A stretch of 64,000 bases of DNA from Pleurodeles waltl (GCF_031143425.1 NC_090445.1:1197004691-1197068690); one strand, 5' to 3'. Positions 50,781 to 62,460 are shown, counted from the stretch's first letter. A program made the numbers and translations. The notes: generated by a model from the sequence alone, not told the origin.

Positions 50781-50989
50781 ACTGATGTTTCAGCCCCTGT
50801 CCTGGATTTCGGTGAGAATGACTCTGAGGCTACTGGACCTCATAGCTTCCTGCATCCTGCTGGTGACACATGCCAGATGGCGTATGCAGGCTCTGCAGTG
50901 GGACCTGGAGTTCCAGAGGGTGCAGCAACAGGGTAGTCTCTCCAACATGGTTCAAATTTTGGAGTGAACTGATCAAGATTTGCAGTATT

Positions 50990-51455
50990 GAATTACGATT
51001 GAGGCAGATCCCTCCCCCTTCTCCAACCAGATCTGACAGTATTGACAGATGCATCACTCCAGAGATGGGGCGGCCACATGGGAGAGGCTGAGATCAGAGG
51101 CGTCTGGTCTTCGGCGGAGTCCGGGCTCCATATCCATCTTTTGGGGTGCAGGGCGATCAGGCTAGCAATGAAAGGATTCCTCCCATCTCTCAAAGAAAAA
51201 GTGATGCAGGTGTTCACGGACAACACCACCGGCTGCAACAAGCAGGGCGGGGTGGGGTCGTGGACCCTTTATCAAGAGGCTCTGCTCCTCTGGACATGGC
51301 TGGAACTTCAGGGCATATACCTGGTAGTTCAACATCTGGCAGGGTCTCTGAACGCCAGAGCAGACAAACGCAGCAATCAATCCCTGGTCGATCACAAATG
51401 GCGTCTCCATCCAGAGGTGACGCATCGTCTCTTTCAGCAGTGGGGAGAGCCTTGA
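50990..51455 (+). pseudogene. DIRS RNase H domain remnant
   Basis: The frame 51042-51455 carries TDASLQRWGGHMGE (first catalytic Asp in TDAS), AIRLAMKGFLP (helix with the expected position for the second acidic residue), VFTDNTTGCNKQGG (TDN motif with the third Asp) and NARADKRSNQ (ARAD motif with the fourth). Spacing fits the RNase H that follows the reverse transcriptase in DIRS elements and digests the RNA template. This is the best preserved domain of the copy, and the frame is open across it. Confidence 0.85.
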
Positions 51456-51664
51456 TTAGATCTGTTCGCCTCCGCAGATAACATGCAATGTCAGCTGATT
51501 TGCGCATTGAAGTTTCCAAGGCAGCACTCACTCAAACTCAGGCCTTTTTTCCACCAATACCACTTCTGCCCAGAGTTCTCAAGAAGATCAAGAACAATCG
51601 GGTTTAAGTCATTCTTGTGGCTCCAGGATGGACATGAAGAGTCTGGTATTCAGAGCTCTTCAGC

Positions 51665-52740
51665 ATGGTCATCGATCCTCCAATCAGACTGCCCCTTCGA
51701 GAGGATCTTCTGGTGCAACAGCAGGGAACAGTTCTCCTCCCGAACCTGGTGTCTTCCACTTCTCGTGTGGAGATTGAGTTGTGGCAGTGGAAAACTTTTG
51801 ACCTTCCACCCGAAGTCTGTAACATTATCTTGGCAGCCAAGTGTCCCTCTACCAAAACAGTGTATGCCTGCCATTGTAACAAATTTGTGGCATGGTGTAA
51901 AGACAAGTCTGTTGACCCCCTCTCCCCTCCTCTTTCGGAGGTCCTTTTGTTTGTTCTTTCTCTAACCCAGCAGGGCTCTGCTCTGGGCACCCTCAAGGGT
52001 TATTTGTGTGCCATCTTGACTTTCCTAAGATTACCTGCCTAACCCTCTTTTTTCAAATCTCTTATTGTTGGTAGTTCCCTGATGGGTATTACCAATAGGT
52101 TTCCTCCTTCTCCCTTCATAGTGCCCCAATCTGAGTTGAACTTGATTTTTACTTTCTTGATATGTGCTCCTTCCGCGCCAATTCATAACTGTCCACTTCG
52201 GCTTCTTATTCTAAAGACAGCCTTCCTGGGCGCCATCACTTCTGCTCACAGAGTGAGTGAGATTAAGGCTCTTTTCTCAAAGCCACCTTTCACTTCCATC
52301 CATCCTAACAGGGCTTCCTTTTTATCTAAAGTGGTCATGCCCTTTCATGTAGGCTAATCCATCACCTTGCCCACTTTTTACATGCCCCCACATCATTCAA
52401 AGAAGAGGAGTGACTCCTCCGCCTGGACCCAAAAAGAGCTTTGGTGTTCTATCTTGATTGTACTAAAGAGTTTCGGGTGGATGAGGGTTATGTTGGTGCA
52501 AAGAACAGTTGGGCAGTGCAGAAGAAACCAATAACTAGATGGGTTGTTCTCTGCATTAAAATGTGCTGCGCACTGGCTAAGAAGCAACCCCCTGAGGGTT
52601 TGCCTGCTCACTCCACTAGAGCAACAGCTGCAACCACTGCGTTAGCACGGGGAGATCCAGGCCCGGACATCTGCCAGGCAGCAATGTGGGCATCATTGTA
52701 CACGTTCACCAAACACTATTGCCTAGAAAGTCCGGTCTGA
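51665..52740 (+). pseudogene. DIRS tyrosine recombinase remnant
   Basis: The N-terminal core-binding part (51770-52042) has KTVYACHCNKFVAWC and GTLKGYLCAIL helices. The catalytic part follows in new frames: TSAHRVSEIKAL (52236, catalytic Arg in HRVSE), HSTRATAATTALARG (52600, H-x-x-R box), and TFTKHYCLE (52705, with the Tyr nucleophile). All three catalytic boxes are thus visible, but in separate frames (breaks near 52040-52080 and 52357-52441), so no full recombinase can be made. The enzyme would integrate the circular DNA form. Confidence 0.85.
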
Positions 52741-52849
52741 AGGGACAGGTACTTTGCCCATTCAGTCCTGCAGGACTTCCTAGTATGATCTTGGTTTGCA
52801 CACCCACCTCTGGGCTTGGTATTGCTTGGGTATCTATTCTAAGGTAAGG

Positions 52850-52960
52850 AACCTACAACTTGAAGTCTCTATCAGATGAACAAGTTACTTACCTTCGGTA
52901 ACAAATTATCTGGTAGAGACATATTCTAGTTGCAGATTCCTTGCCAACCCACCCATCCTC
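52850..52960. repeat. DIRS internal complementary region
   Basis: Contains CTCTATCAGATGAACAAGTT followed by ACTTACCTTCGGTAAC and ATCTGGTAGAGACATATTC. The two halves are partly inverted copies of each other and of both element termini, as expected for the template that joins the ends of a DIRS circle. Confidence 0.7.
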
Positions 52961-53035
52961 CCCACTCTGCGAACTGACTTCTAGGGACAGGGACTTTCCT
53001 TTCAAGGCTTTAGTTCTGGCGCATCAGGGTCAGTG

Positions 53036-53307
53036 TTCTTCATGATTCCACGCTTCTGGCGAGGAAAGTCGTGAAAAGAAACTGACGTCAGCGCGCCGGG
53101 GTGGCACCTATATACGACCCACGATGTCATCCAGCGACCATGGCGCCAACGACGGGTGTGTAATCGACCGATGACACCTAACAGCGCGCAGGGATACTGC
53201 TTGACAAAAAATCTCTGGAACCAGACTGGGAAAGTTCTAAGATAAGGAATGTGCAACTAGAATATGTATCTACCAGACAATTCATTACCGAAGGTAAGTA
53301 ACTTGTT
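53036..53307 (-). repeat. DIRS right inverted terminal repeat
   Basis: Read on the minus strand it starts AACAAGTTACTTACCTTCGG and runs in parallel with the left repeat at 47034-47260. Confidence 0.8.
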
Positions 53308-54237
53308 AGTGTGGTCCACAGCACAGCCCTGGTTACCTGTACCCCCTGTAGTGAGACTGCTTTTATGCAAACATGTATTAATAGGGGGTCTACTTCACAG
53401 ATGAATTAATGAACTTCCCGTGGGCCCTGCCTAACTAAACACACAGATTAGCTGAGACAAGTCCAAACTAGTCTGATCTATGACTCCTGGGTGCTGAGAC
53501 CCTGAAAACAAAGACATCTGAATACTAAAAACGTTTAAATGAAGCAAGCCATACGGATGGTTCTGACTTCTTGACTTGTCTCCTCAGCAACTCCTGATTG
53601 TAGATCAAATGGACACCAAGGAAACGAGCACACTGTTGGGATAGAATATATATGATCAGCAATGGAATTTCTGCAGGGCTGCTGAGATACATAAATGTTA
53701 AAAAGCATGCACAAAGCCTTGCTGCTGTGACCGGTCAAAAGGAGAGCTTATCTGCACGAAGAGGTAGACTGAACCTTCAAGGAGAAGATAATCTGATCCC
53801 ATGAAGACCTTCAAAATGCAAAGCTGACTAGAATATCTGCAGGGAGAACGTCTAACTAGTCTGAGGTCATCCAGCAGCTCAGTTGGGTCAGAACAGGAAG
53901 AACAATTAAAGAGCATTATCTGGGCCATCGCACTGCATATCTACCTGTCTTTGAAAAAGCTGGCTGGCTTCCACCATCCTTTGCCCACCTCAAAAAATTA
54001 TGGTGTCTGTACCCCATCTGTCTGTTTTTGTTACCTATTCAAACACATTAACCCAATATAAAATCAAGTGGTGTGTTCCTTTGGGTTCAGTTCAGTTTAC
54101 ATTTGTTTTCAATTTTAACTTGAGATTTACAGCAAATGAATTGCACAAATACAAGGCAGTATTATTTGTTTATAGAAATGATACCAAACACAATTGAGGA
54201 ATCATCTACCAGTGATGGTGCTCTAGGATAAAACTCA
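53308..54237. other. Intergenic stretch without recognised content
   Basis: No coding signal and no repeat border recognised between the DIRS end and the next MITE. Confidence 0.5.
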
Positions 54238-54619
54238 GGGCCAGATTTACAACAAACTGGTGCAGTGCTGTGGCAAAATCAGCAGCGCTGCGCTGTGTGA
54301 GTTTTGAAACGCAAGGGCATGTAGTATTTACAAGAATACGGCGCACCCCTGTGTTTCCCCTTGCACCGACCCAAATTTAGCTGCCAACGCAGGCACCCTG
54401 CACCATAGTGCAAGGGTATCTGCGTTGAAGGGATTGATTGTTTATGTGCAGGAAGGCATTCCTTCCTGCACATAAACAATCATTCATGGCGGTTTTGCTA
54501 AAAACAGAAACAAGCAGAAATGGAAGCATTCCTCCTTGTTGCTCCATGCTAATGGCACCTATGGGTGGCGTTAGATTTTGGCGCTGCCACAGATTTACGG
54601 ATTCTTGTAAATCTGGGCC
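54238..54619. mobile_element. Harbinger-like MITE, 382 bp, with central perfect 21-bp stem
   Basis: Ends GGGCCAGATTTACAA and TTGTAAATCTGGGCC (perfect 14-15 bp inverted repeat). Internal arms 54436-54456 and 54461-54481 are exact inverted copies with a 4-base loop. Fragments of a related end (GTAAATCTGGG.CAGCATCAAAAGCAATG) also lie near 7430-7460. Confidence 0.75.
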
Positions 54620-54692
54620 AGCATCAAAAGCAATGCGTGTTGCACCCACAGCAACACCCATTGCACACCCCTCTGCCTCAGAAAACGTAATT

Positions 54693-54820
54693 GGGGGCCT
54701 ATTTACAAGGCTACGTTAAGCCACAAAAAGTGGCATTGTGCAGCCTTGTTAATATTTGTAACGCACAGTGCCACCGGAGCGTCACAAAAAGTGGCTCTAT
54801 GGGTCTTCTAAATATGCCCC
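54693..54820. repeat. Short MITE fragment or mini-element
   Basis: Begins GGGGGCCTATTTACAAGGC and ends CTAAATATGCCCC, with an internal GCCACAAAAAGTGGC palindrome; same end type as the other Harbinger-like elements in the window. Confidence 0.5.
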
Positions 54821-55099
54821 TCAGTTTCTCCAAAATAAGATGGCGGTGGCAAAAAAAAAAATCTGAAACGGAATCCTAATTAAACAGAGTTGTTATTAAC
54901 TACCATTAACTCCCAATAGTGAGATGCTATTGCATACCTGTCCATGAAGGACACATTTTCCATCCCAGCAAGCACTGTACAAAATCTTAAAATTGTAATC
55001 AGATAACTTATGATCAGTTACAAAAGCACCTTCTTCCTTACCAAGATCTTTATCATTGTGTCCCATATGCAAATCCTGTCATCTTATCTACAGATTAGT

Positions 55100-55510
55100 T
55101 ATAGAACCTACTGAGCAGTTACAACAGATCAGATGCAATTGTTTCAGAAAGCAGCAGTCAGATTACTATGGAAAAGGGACAATATATAATTGAGCCCACT
55201 TTGAATTGGTTACCACTGAGCAAGAGAATTATTTTCAAAGCAATGGTGATTGTACATATACAATAATAAAAATACATCTAGCATTTAGCAAACGAGTTTA
55301 AATGGTATCAAGTTGACTGAGCCTTCATATTAGCCAGTCTTTTTATACTTGCCATTCCTAAAGTTAGATTTGCTACCTCTGAGTGCAGAGCTATTTCTGT
55401 GATTTCAGCTAAACAATGGAACGGTAACCAATTTCCCTATACAAAGGACCCGAACCTCTGAAGTACAGGAAAAGAATAAAGTCCTGTCTGTTCCAGGTTC
55501 TTTGTAGTGC
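55100..55510 (+). pseudogene. 3' end of a CR1/L2-type LINE, decayed
   Basis: Broken + strand frames give, in order, the C-terminal blocks of CR1/L2/Rex-like reverse transcriptase proteins. These are an LQQI..N.F.K...R.L-like helix (about 55115), an HxxLVTT-like block where LHWLPV is usual (about 55205), IISAKQWNG in place of the xxSxxGPxxWNxLP block (about 55395-55430), and a final short basic helix before 55490. No frame is open for long. The family call rests only on motif order. Confidence 0.45.
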
Positions 55511-56089
55511 TAGTATATTTTGATATGAGTTATTTAATTTAACAAAGCAACATAACATTCCCCTCCTATGCCCCACAAGGATCAAGCTGCAGCCCTCCTT
55601 CACATCTCTGGTGTGGGGTCTGATTCCATTGGCTGCAGGTCATCCTGATTCTGGAACCATTTGAATCGTCTTTCTAGCCATAAGATCCCAGAGATATCTA
55701 CTTTGACAGAGACAACAAACCTTACCCCTAAAGTCAGTGTCTTCACTATGAACTGGTGAAGCCGGTATCTGTACTGTGTGAATCAGGTCCTGTGGCTCGA
55801 ATATCATAAATCCTAACTGCAACCCATTGATCCTAAGATTAACACCCCACTAATATATCACATCGTAGAAGATTACAACCAATTCGGTCATAATTTGGTT
55901 GTGAGACTCTAGTGGTTTTGGTCTGTGTCCCTAATTTGACAGAGGTGGCTGGGACTTGGACGCTAATGGCCTCAACAAGTTATTTCCTGGACAAGATTGA
56001 CTTAATTGAGGGTTGAGTCTTTGTTACTTGAGTAGTGTTTTTTGGGCATATGGAATTTGTTTGTAGAACACCTTTATTTTAACTTTCAG

Positions 56090-56281
56090 TACAAGAACCC
56101 CAGCAAGTACAGCTGCAGCTTGTCAGTTAATAGTGTGTTAGAAAAGGTGGGACCAATTCAATATTTGGATCTAAAGTCACTGCATCTGTATGGCTTTCAC
56201 AAACCTGAATCACGTGTGACAGAAAAGCTCTTACTAAAGACTACAGACCCAAGTATTTATGAAGATCCCATTGATAACTAA
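56090..56281 (+). CDS. Candidate terminal exon of an unidentified gene
   Basis: A pyrimidine-rich acceptor (CCTTTATTTTAACTTTCAG, ending at 56089) is followed by a phase-0 open frame of 63 codons ending in TAA at 56279-56281. An AATAAA lies 150 bp downstream (56430), where a last exon would need one. The peptide begins YKNPSKYSCSLSVN and ends PSIYEDPIDN. I do not recognise a family, domain or membrane segment, and codon use looks protein-like rather than random. It lies between SORBS1 and PDLIM1 in the same orientation. It could be a real small exon, a retroelement-derived piece or chance. Confidence 0.3.
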   Translation, partial: YKNPSKYSCSLSVNSVLEKVGPIQYLDLKSLHLYGFHKPESRVTEKLLLKTTDPSIYEDPIDN

Positions 56282-56429
56282 AACATAGGCACAGCGGATA
56301 ACATGGGCCATAGGGCAATGGTACAGAAAAGTAGTACCTATTGTGTAGAATTTAAAATAATGCTTTGGGTCATAAATCGATCTCAGAAGGTGTTGGGCTC
56401 TTCTTGTTATCTGTGTATATTCTATGTTA

Positions 56430-57400
56430 AATAAATCAAACTATCTATTAAGAGATGTTATTTTCTTCAAAAGACGGAGTCAACTGGTCATTGATACTGT
56501 GATTGAATGTTATTAACTTTGTCCCACTGTAAGGGAGTTTCTAACCCCTACCTTCTTAAGTAAAACATAATCATTCGACGTCTCAACCTTGAGAAAGTGA
56601 AGTGCCAAAGGGAGCATCCTGGCTATCCAGATGGGATGCAATATCTTTGGGTCACCAGTGGTTCATAGCGAAAGACGCTGGTTACTGACAAGTAGTCATC
56701 AACTGTCCAGGAGTTCTGGGAAAAGGCCTCATAGTAGTATTTATGTGCTTCTTGTGGCATATCCACCTCATGTCCTTTCAGCACTTGTGGAAGGACCCAC
56801 AATACTTTATAATTCTACAAATAGTCACAGAAGTGTGAGTTAGACTTCCTAGTAATTGTAAACTCTGGTATATGGAAAATAATCCGTAGACTCTTCACAA
56901 GTGACCAAATGTGCCTCATTTTGGTTTGCTTATCTTATTTACTTGCTTTAGAACAACATAGTTCCTTTCTGACTGTGATTCGTTAAGCTTGTTTAATAAC
57001 TGAAGCCTACATACGGCCTTGCGGGGATAGGTCAGGCTCAAGTTAAAGAGAGCAGCAGAAGCCTGTATTGTCAGCTGGAAAACTTCAGCTGAGTGGCACG
57101 TTACAATAGGTGCAGACTAGGAAAGTATACATAGGCACAAAAGACCTTTGGATTGTGAGTTTATACTATGAAAGAAAGCACACTAGGTTCTTCAGTGGAG
57201 AGAGCACATCCTTGGTAGGGCACAATGGCATACATACATAGATTTACTATACGTACTGTGTAGCTTGCAGAGTGGTCAGACCGACCATTTTCAGAACGGT
57301 GACCAGAGTTTTGCCTCAAGGAAAGATACAGCAAACCTCCATTTTACAAAGCTATTGCAGTGGCCCAAGTAATATAGGGAAAATTATAAAACAAACACAA
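56430..57400. other. Intergenic stretch without recognised content
   Basis: Apart from the AATAAA at 56430, nothing I can assign. Confidence 0.45.
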
Positions 57401-58853
57401 CACTTAGCTAGACCCACATATTCCTGCGAAATCCTCAAATGCCTCATGCAAACAGACTTTTCTCACTCTCTCCCTTCCATCGGCCACGTAAATTAATGTC
57501 AATAGAAAATTATACACATACATGAATAACGGCGGTAGACAAAATCTTCGAAAGAATCTCAATTTAACAAAAGTATTAACAAATAGGCATTCAAGAGTCA
57601 CAGTACAAATTAATAGCAAGAATAGCTGCAATAGAAATAACATACATCTAAATTCAACAGGTGAACATCAGCGCTTGGTTAATTGCAATTTGTTAACATT
57701 TCCAGTGCTCCCTAACTAACCTTCAGATTAGAATTCCATGTTTGGACTTCAAGCAAAACAATTTAGTTAAAGTTAATTTGAAAAATATCTAACTATGGCT
57801 CTATCAAAATAGTTGTTGGTGCCTAGAAACAAAGAACAATCTACAGCGAGGACAATAACATTTTGTTATACCTCTCCCCAATATGGATCAGCAAGCTGCG
57901 ATTCTCTTTGTCAGTTTGACATCCATCTGGTCAGCTTCAGTAACGGCAATGAAAGGGGATGGTTCAGACACGGGGGACTCTAATTTATCGGAACCATTTA
58001 AGAACAGTTTCTAAGGGATCAGCAGTCAGCATTAGGAACTTAAGCAATAAAGTCAGAGATAGAAATAAAGTCATCAGATACTTATCCAGCTCCTCAAACA
58101 GAACCACTATGGGGAAAATCTGAATAGTATGAGCTCTTCTTCCATCAGTGCAGTCGGGCTAAGTTAGAATGTCCTAAAGAATCTTTCCACCTTGTCATTG
58201 GTCAGAAAATCATATGTTTGCAGTTATTCCAATAGAAATAAAAATCCAAATCTTAGATATAACTAAACTGTCTTTCACATGTCGATGATTGCTCCTCTTC
58301 TCCTGTTCCCATCGTGAGGCTCGTCAGGTAACCTTCTTGTTGTGATTTGTACTCCAGTGAGTGCATCCATTTTTGGTTCCTGGGAACATCTCTGTCTCAC
58401 GCAAACTTTACAAAGTTGCAATTTCCAATACAAGACATTCTAGCAGCAGTTCACATGAGAAAATCTAAAGCATTTTCTAAACGTTTGGTCAGCACAGCGT
58501 GATCAATAGAAGCATTAGTTCTCAAATCATACATTTCCCACTATTGTGTTAGACATTGCAGCTTAATATGAGGTTGTGCAGGCTAGGCCCAAACCTCGCT
58601 AACGTAAGGCCTATAGTAACTTAAGCAAATGTATAGCATGAAATCATTAAAATGACATACTACTACCACTTTCTCTAGACATACACTTCAACTAACAATA
58701 ATATGCAATTATTAAAAGCTTTACGTATTTTTTGGCGGTCACTCAAGTGGGCAAATTTTCCAAATCGCACATTATTTTCTATGTTAGCTTTTTCTATGCA
58801 AATTCTTAACCCGTAACAAATGAAAATCATTAATAAGTAATTCAGCTTTCACA
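57400..58853 (-). mobile_element. Endogenous retrovirus 3' LTR (minus strand)
   Basis: On the minus strand a polypurine tract AGAGGAGGGAT (complement of 58854-58864) directly precedes TGTGAAAGC, the expected LTR start with TG. The LTR body is homologous to the isolated copy at 8870-10330. The far end is uncertain because the two copies stop matching around 57400-57480. Confidence 0.65.
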
Positions 58854-58989
58854 ATCCCTCCTCTGATGACTAAATATATCATCACACCTTACATCATTCA
58901 ATACAAATTTTTGTTCACCAAAAATTTGCATTCTCTGTAACTTTTATTTATCCTTTCCCTTTTCAAATTTTCTCTAAAGATTTCTTTCC

Positions 58990-60540
58990 ATTTAAATTTC
59001 TTCCCTCCTCTGATCATTTTTCAACTTCTTCATTTTAATCACATTATACAATTTATAAGTTCCCCATGCTCCAATTATACAAGTCACAATAATCAATATT
59101 AGCTGTATTAATTTCAGAATTATCCCTTCCCCTAGGTTGCCCAGCCAATTTCCCACAGAAGCAAAACCTTTCCCAACTGTTTGCCAAACTCCTGGTTCTT
59201 TCAACTCTTTAAGCTCTCAGTGTTATCTTTAGTCAAATTGTTAATAAGGCCTTTAATTTCTTCACTATTGTTAGGTATAAATGTGCAACAATGTTGCAAG
59301 TTCAGCATTTTTACAAACTCCATCCTCCTTTGCAAAAAGGATGTCTAACCCCAAGGAGGTTCTGAAGAGTCCTAGATCTTACCGCAGCCATTTCTGTATC
59401 CATTATTATCATGGCTCCTGAAAAAATTGTCAGCATGTTATCTACAATATTAGACAACTTTCAATTTTCAAAGAGTTCAGAATAACTCCCACTGAAGGAA
59501 TTACTGCTCCAAATATGTCTCCAACTATGCCAGAATAAGATTCTCGCTTTTGTCTAACATGATGTAATTCAGTCATGTTAGGTACTTTATTCAGATTCTC
59601 AAGCTGATAAATCTTTGGTAAAACTATCCCCAAGTAACATGTACCATACCATACTCTTGGAAGACAGTAATTCTCATTTGGTCCATATATGTACTAAACT
59701 CCTGGAATTGCTGGGTCTTGTCCATTTAACATGAACATCCATTTACTCTAAAACAAAAACACATCTCAACATTCACTTGTTCCAACAATGTGTCCGTTAT
59801 AGATTTAGGCCTATATAAACAAAGCTGCCCTATGTGCTGTGCTTCTAAAGCTTATTTCCTTTGTGTCTATTTCACTAAATGCATGATCATTTCTAAATGC
59901 CCTTTTCTCTAAGCCCTTCTCTAATTTCTATTTTTGTGCATTTCTCCTGTCATCAGTCTGATCTAAGAATCTATTTTCTATAGGTGTAAGCAAGCATGTG
60001 AGGTTGTTTCTGTGAGTGCCAAAGGTTAATGTAGGTTCAAAGAATCCTCTCACTAATTCTATGGTATTGTCCTTAGCTACTTTACTCAAGTACTAAATTA
60101 TAGGAATAAATGAAAACACTGCGTTGTGATTTTAATAGAAGTATTGAATGTACTCCTGGTTATAGACGCTTGTAAGTAAAAGACTACAACTTATTCCATA
60201 AGTAAGGGGCAAACTATGGTAAGCAACTCCTTCCTCCACTGATGAAGGAACTTGTGTACAAACATAATCTCTTGCGTTGATTGTTTCAGCATGCTCACGC
60301 AATAAGCATTAGAAAACAATGGAAGAAAGTTCTCCCTTGGAGCTCTCTATGTGCAAATACTTCTCATCTTTTCTAAGTCCGTCTAATTCAGTGAGTGTAG
60401 TGGTTGTCTCTAAAGCAGAGGTTTGGTTGGATCCAATCTTGTCAGGAAGAGTCATACAATCAACACCAGACACAATATCAAGCCCACAATCGCCAAACCA
60501 ATACCTATGCATTTATATCACCTATTCTTCCTAACTTGTT
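58990..60540 (-). pseudogene. Endogenous retrovirus env remnant (minus strand)
   Basis: An old, broken viral envelope gene directly upstream (in minus orientation) of the polypurine tract and LTR. A frame ending at 58992 has a single long hydrophobic membrane-spanning stretch (residues about 30-50 of 70) followed by a short Lys/Arg-rich tail, as in a transmembrane subunit C-terminus. A frame at 59442-59633 holds a basic cleavage-type motif followed by a Gly- and Val-rich hydrophobic stretch, consistent with the subunit junction and fusion-peptide region. A further piece lies at 60309-60512. These pieces are in different frames separated by stops, so no envelope protein is made. No pol or gag was recognised upstream. 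Confidence 0.6.
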
Positions 60541-60769
60541 GGCTGTGGTAACTCCTTATCTATAAAGAATCAGAAAGTAGAAGGAAAAAAGTATAACTAT
60601 GCAGCAAAAACAAAACAAAAATCTTCGTTAGCAGTTATTTACAGCTTTGAGTCTTTCTTCCAGGACCTTGTCAAAATAGGAAGATTGTCAAAAATTGGCA
60701 AGTGGTCAAAATAAGTTTAGCAGCTTGTCAGTCTGTCTTTCTAAGCAGCACTTGCTTTCATTGGACGCT

Positions 60770-61215
60770 GGTCTGTTGAAGTTCTTGCTGAGGGCTCATT
60801 ACCAGACATGAGTGTTGAGGTTGCGTTTGCTACGGGAAGCTACTTATGAGTTGCCCTTCCTGGAGTATGTGGCTCTTAACTCACCTTTGGGTATACCACG
60901 GAATGCCGCTGAGGTTGAGACTATGGAACACGACTGCTCCTTGGTCTTTCTCGTCGATGCCTTTTCAACTTTAACACCTGCCGAAGTGGAAGATTTCCTG
61001 TCCTCTATGGTCCCAGAATCGATTGGAACTTTTCAAAAATAACATTGACTATTGAAAATTCGGTCTTTTATGCCACATGATAACTTATGCTCATGTGTCC
61101 CTTCGACTTGTCATAATTGACGTTAACTTTTACATGTATATCCTAGGTTGAGCTTTTTAGTAGCAATATTATATGTTTCTAGGCTTTGAACCACCTTCAA
61201 CCGACAAGGGGAGGG
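60770..61215 (+). pseudogene. 3' internal end of a plus-strand LTR retroelement, including polypurine tract
   Basis: A short + strand frame (60812-61042) without recognisable domain is followed, after 170 bp, by the purine tract GACAAGGGGAGGG (61203-61215) immediately before an LTR-type TG. Position suggests the tail of a retroelement polyprotein or spacer. It runs opposite to the retroviral remnant next to it. Confidence 0.4.
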
Positions 61216-61640
61216 TGTTGTGGAGCCATTTTAGCTGTAGCTCCATGCACGTTATTTTAACACACAAGGCCAAGCTGCTGTGCACTCTCACCTAGATATA
61301 TTTTATTAGGCTTCATTTTATTGTTACAATAGCCACTTTTACGGTCTTGTTTTATTTTCTGTTTATCTAACTGTTTTTGCCTAGGCCAGCACTGTTCTCA
61401 AACAAGATTTTTCTCACTCTGTGCTTCTTCCAAGGCTACAGCACTGTACATTGCCGGTAAACGTGGTATAAGTTTAGTCTCCGACATTTGTAGAAAACGC
61501 ACATCCTTACATAGGGACATTTTCTCAGAAAATCAGCTGTGTTATTGTAAAAATAAAAGTGGAAGGGCGGAAGGGATCATGAACTCGAACAAGGAAGACC
61601 TAGACTGTGAGTAATGAAGATTACTGATAAGTAACTGGGT
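61216..61640 (+). mobile_element. LTR of a plus-strand retroelement
   Basis: Starts TGTTGTGGAGCCATTTTAGC right after a polypurine tract and contains an AATAAA at 61552-61557, as an LTR R-region should. The end is not certain. I recall this LTR as common in newt DNA (memory only). Confidence 0.6.
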
Positions 61641-61929
61641 TGTTACCTCCTCGCCAAGTCCTGACCAGTGAGGAAATACCCAAGCTTAATTTCATTGTTT
61701 TAATATCCTTGGGAAGAAAACACATGAGTGACTGCAACACTGGTGAATATTTATTCTGGTTTTTAGTCATTAGCCAGCAGTAAATTAAACAGTAAATCAA
61801 ACTGAATGAACAGAGGACAATACAAGCATCCGCAGCTACCTCACTCCCCATTTACAAATTACGCATGGAAGTGTGCAGAGATGCTCACGTTGCAGCACAA
61901 CAAATATCTTGTGTGGACGCTTCCATAAA

Positions 61930-62460
61930 AGCTGCTCAAGCGCAGTTGCGGCCACCACAACTTTCAAGTGGGGGGACGTGGATAGAGAGAAGGGGAAACA
62001 ATAAAATAAAAAATAAATTTTAAAAAATTACCCGTCCACCGCCGCTGCTTTGCTCCCCCTCCCAATGGTGTTGGTGTCCCAGCAGTCCCTGGGACACTAG
62101 CAAAGGCTCCCCATACACTCCTGGTGCTGCTCTTGTGCTATACTTAGCAGTTTGGTTTGTTGCTCAGACAGTGCACTGTGTCTGTGTATTTTCTCCAACT
62201 CAGCTGTGCAACACAGCCGGGTTGGTGAAACCTAAGTGCGCATGTCAGTTTGGCCAGCCTAAGACGGCCTGCCAAACCGACATGCGCACTTGGGTGCACT
62301 CACTTCACTCCTCCTCCCCACTCCCATGGCCCAGCCCAGTCCCTCCCTGCACATGCTGACTCAGTCAGCAGCTGAAAAATAAAAACACTTTTATTGATTG
62401 ATTTATAATTTTAGCTTGATTACTAATGAAAGTGTTTGGGGGAGGAAGTGACATATCAAG
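61930..62460. repeat. Unclassified repeat with strong hairpin
   Basis: Contains an imperfect palindrome at about 62236-62290 (AAGTGCGCATGTCAGTTTGGC...GCCAAACCGACATGCGCACTT), an A-rich stretch near 62010 and TG(A/T)TTGATT words at the right. No clean terminal repeats. The rest of 61640-63100 shows nothing I can name. Confidence 0.45.

Larger units (their letters stand above)
47034..53307 (+). mobile_element. DIRS-type tyrosine-recombinase retrotransposon, structurally complete but mutated
   Basis: About 6.3 kb including a 0.9-kb nested insertion. The left terminal repeat (47034-47260) and right terminal repeat (about 53036-53307) are inverted copies: blocks such as CTGTTAGGTG, GTATATAGGCGCCACC/GTATATAGGTGCCACC and TTCCAC.C reappear complemented. 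A short internal complementary region sits at about 52850-52960 just before the right repeat. This ITR-gag-RT-RNase H-recombinase-ICR-ITR plan is that of DIRS1. DIRS elements integrate as circles through a tyrosine recombinase, so no target duplication is expected. All coding parts carry frame breaks. Confidence 0.9.
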
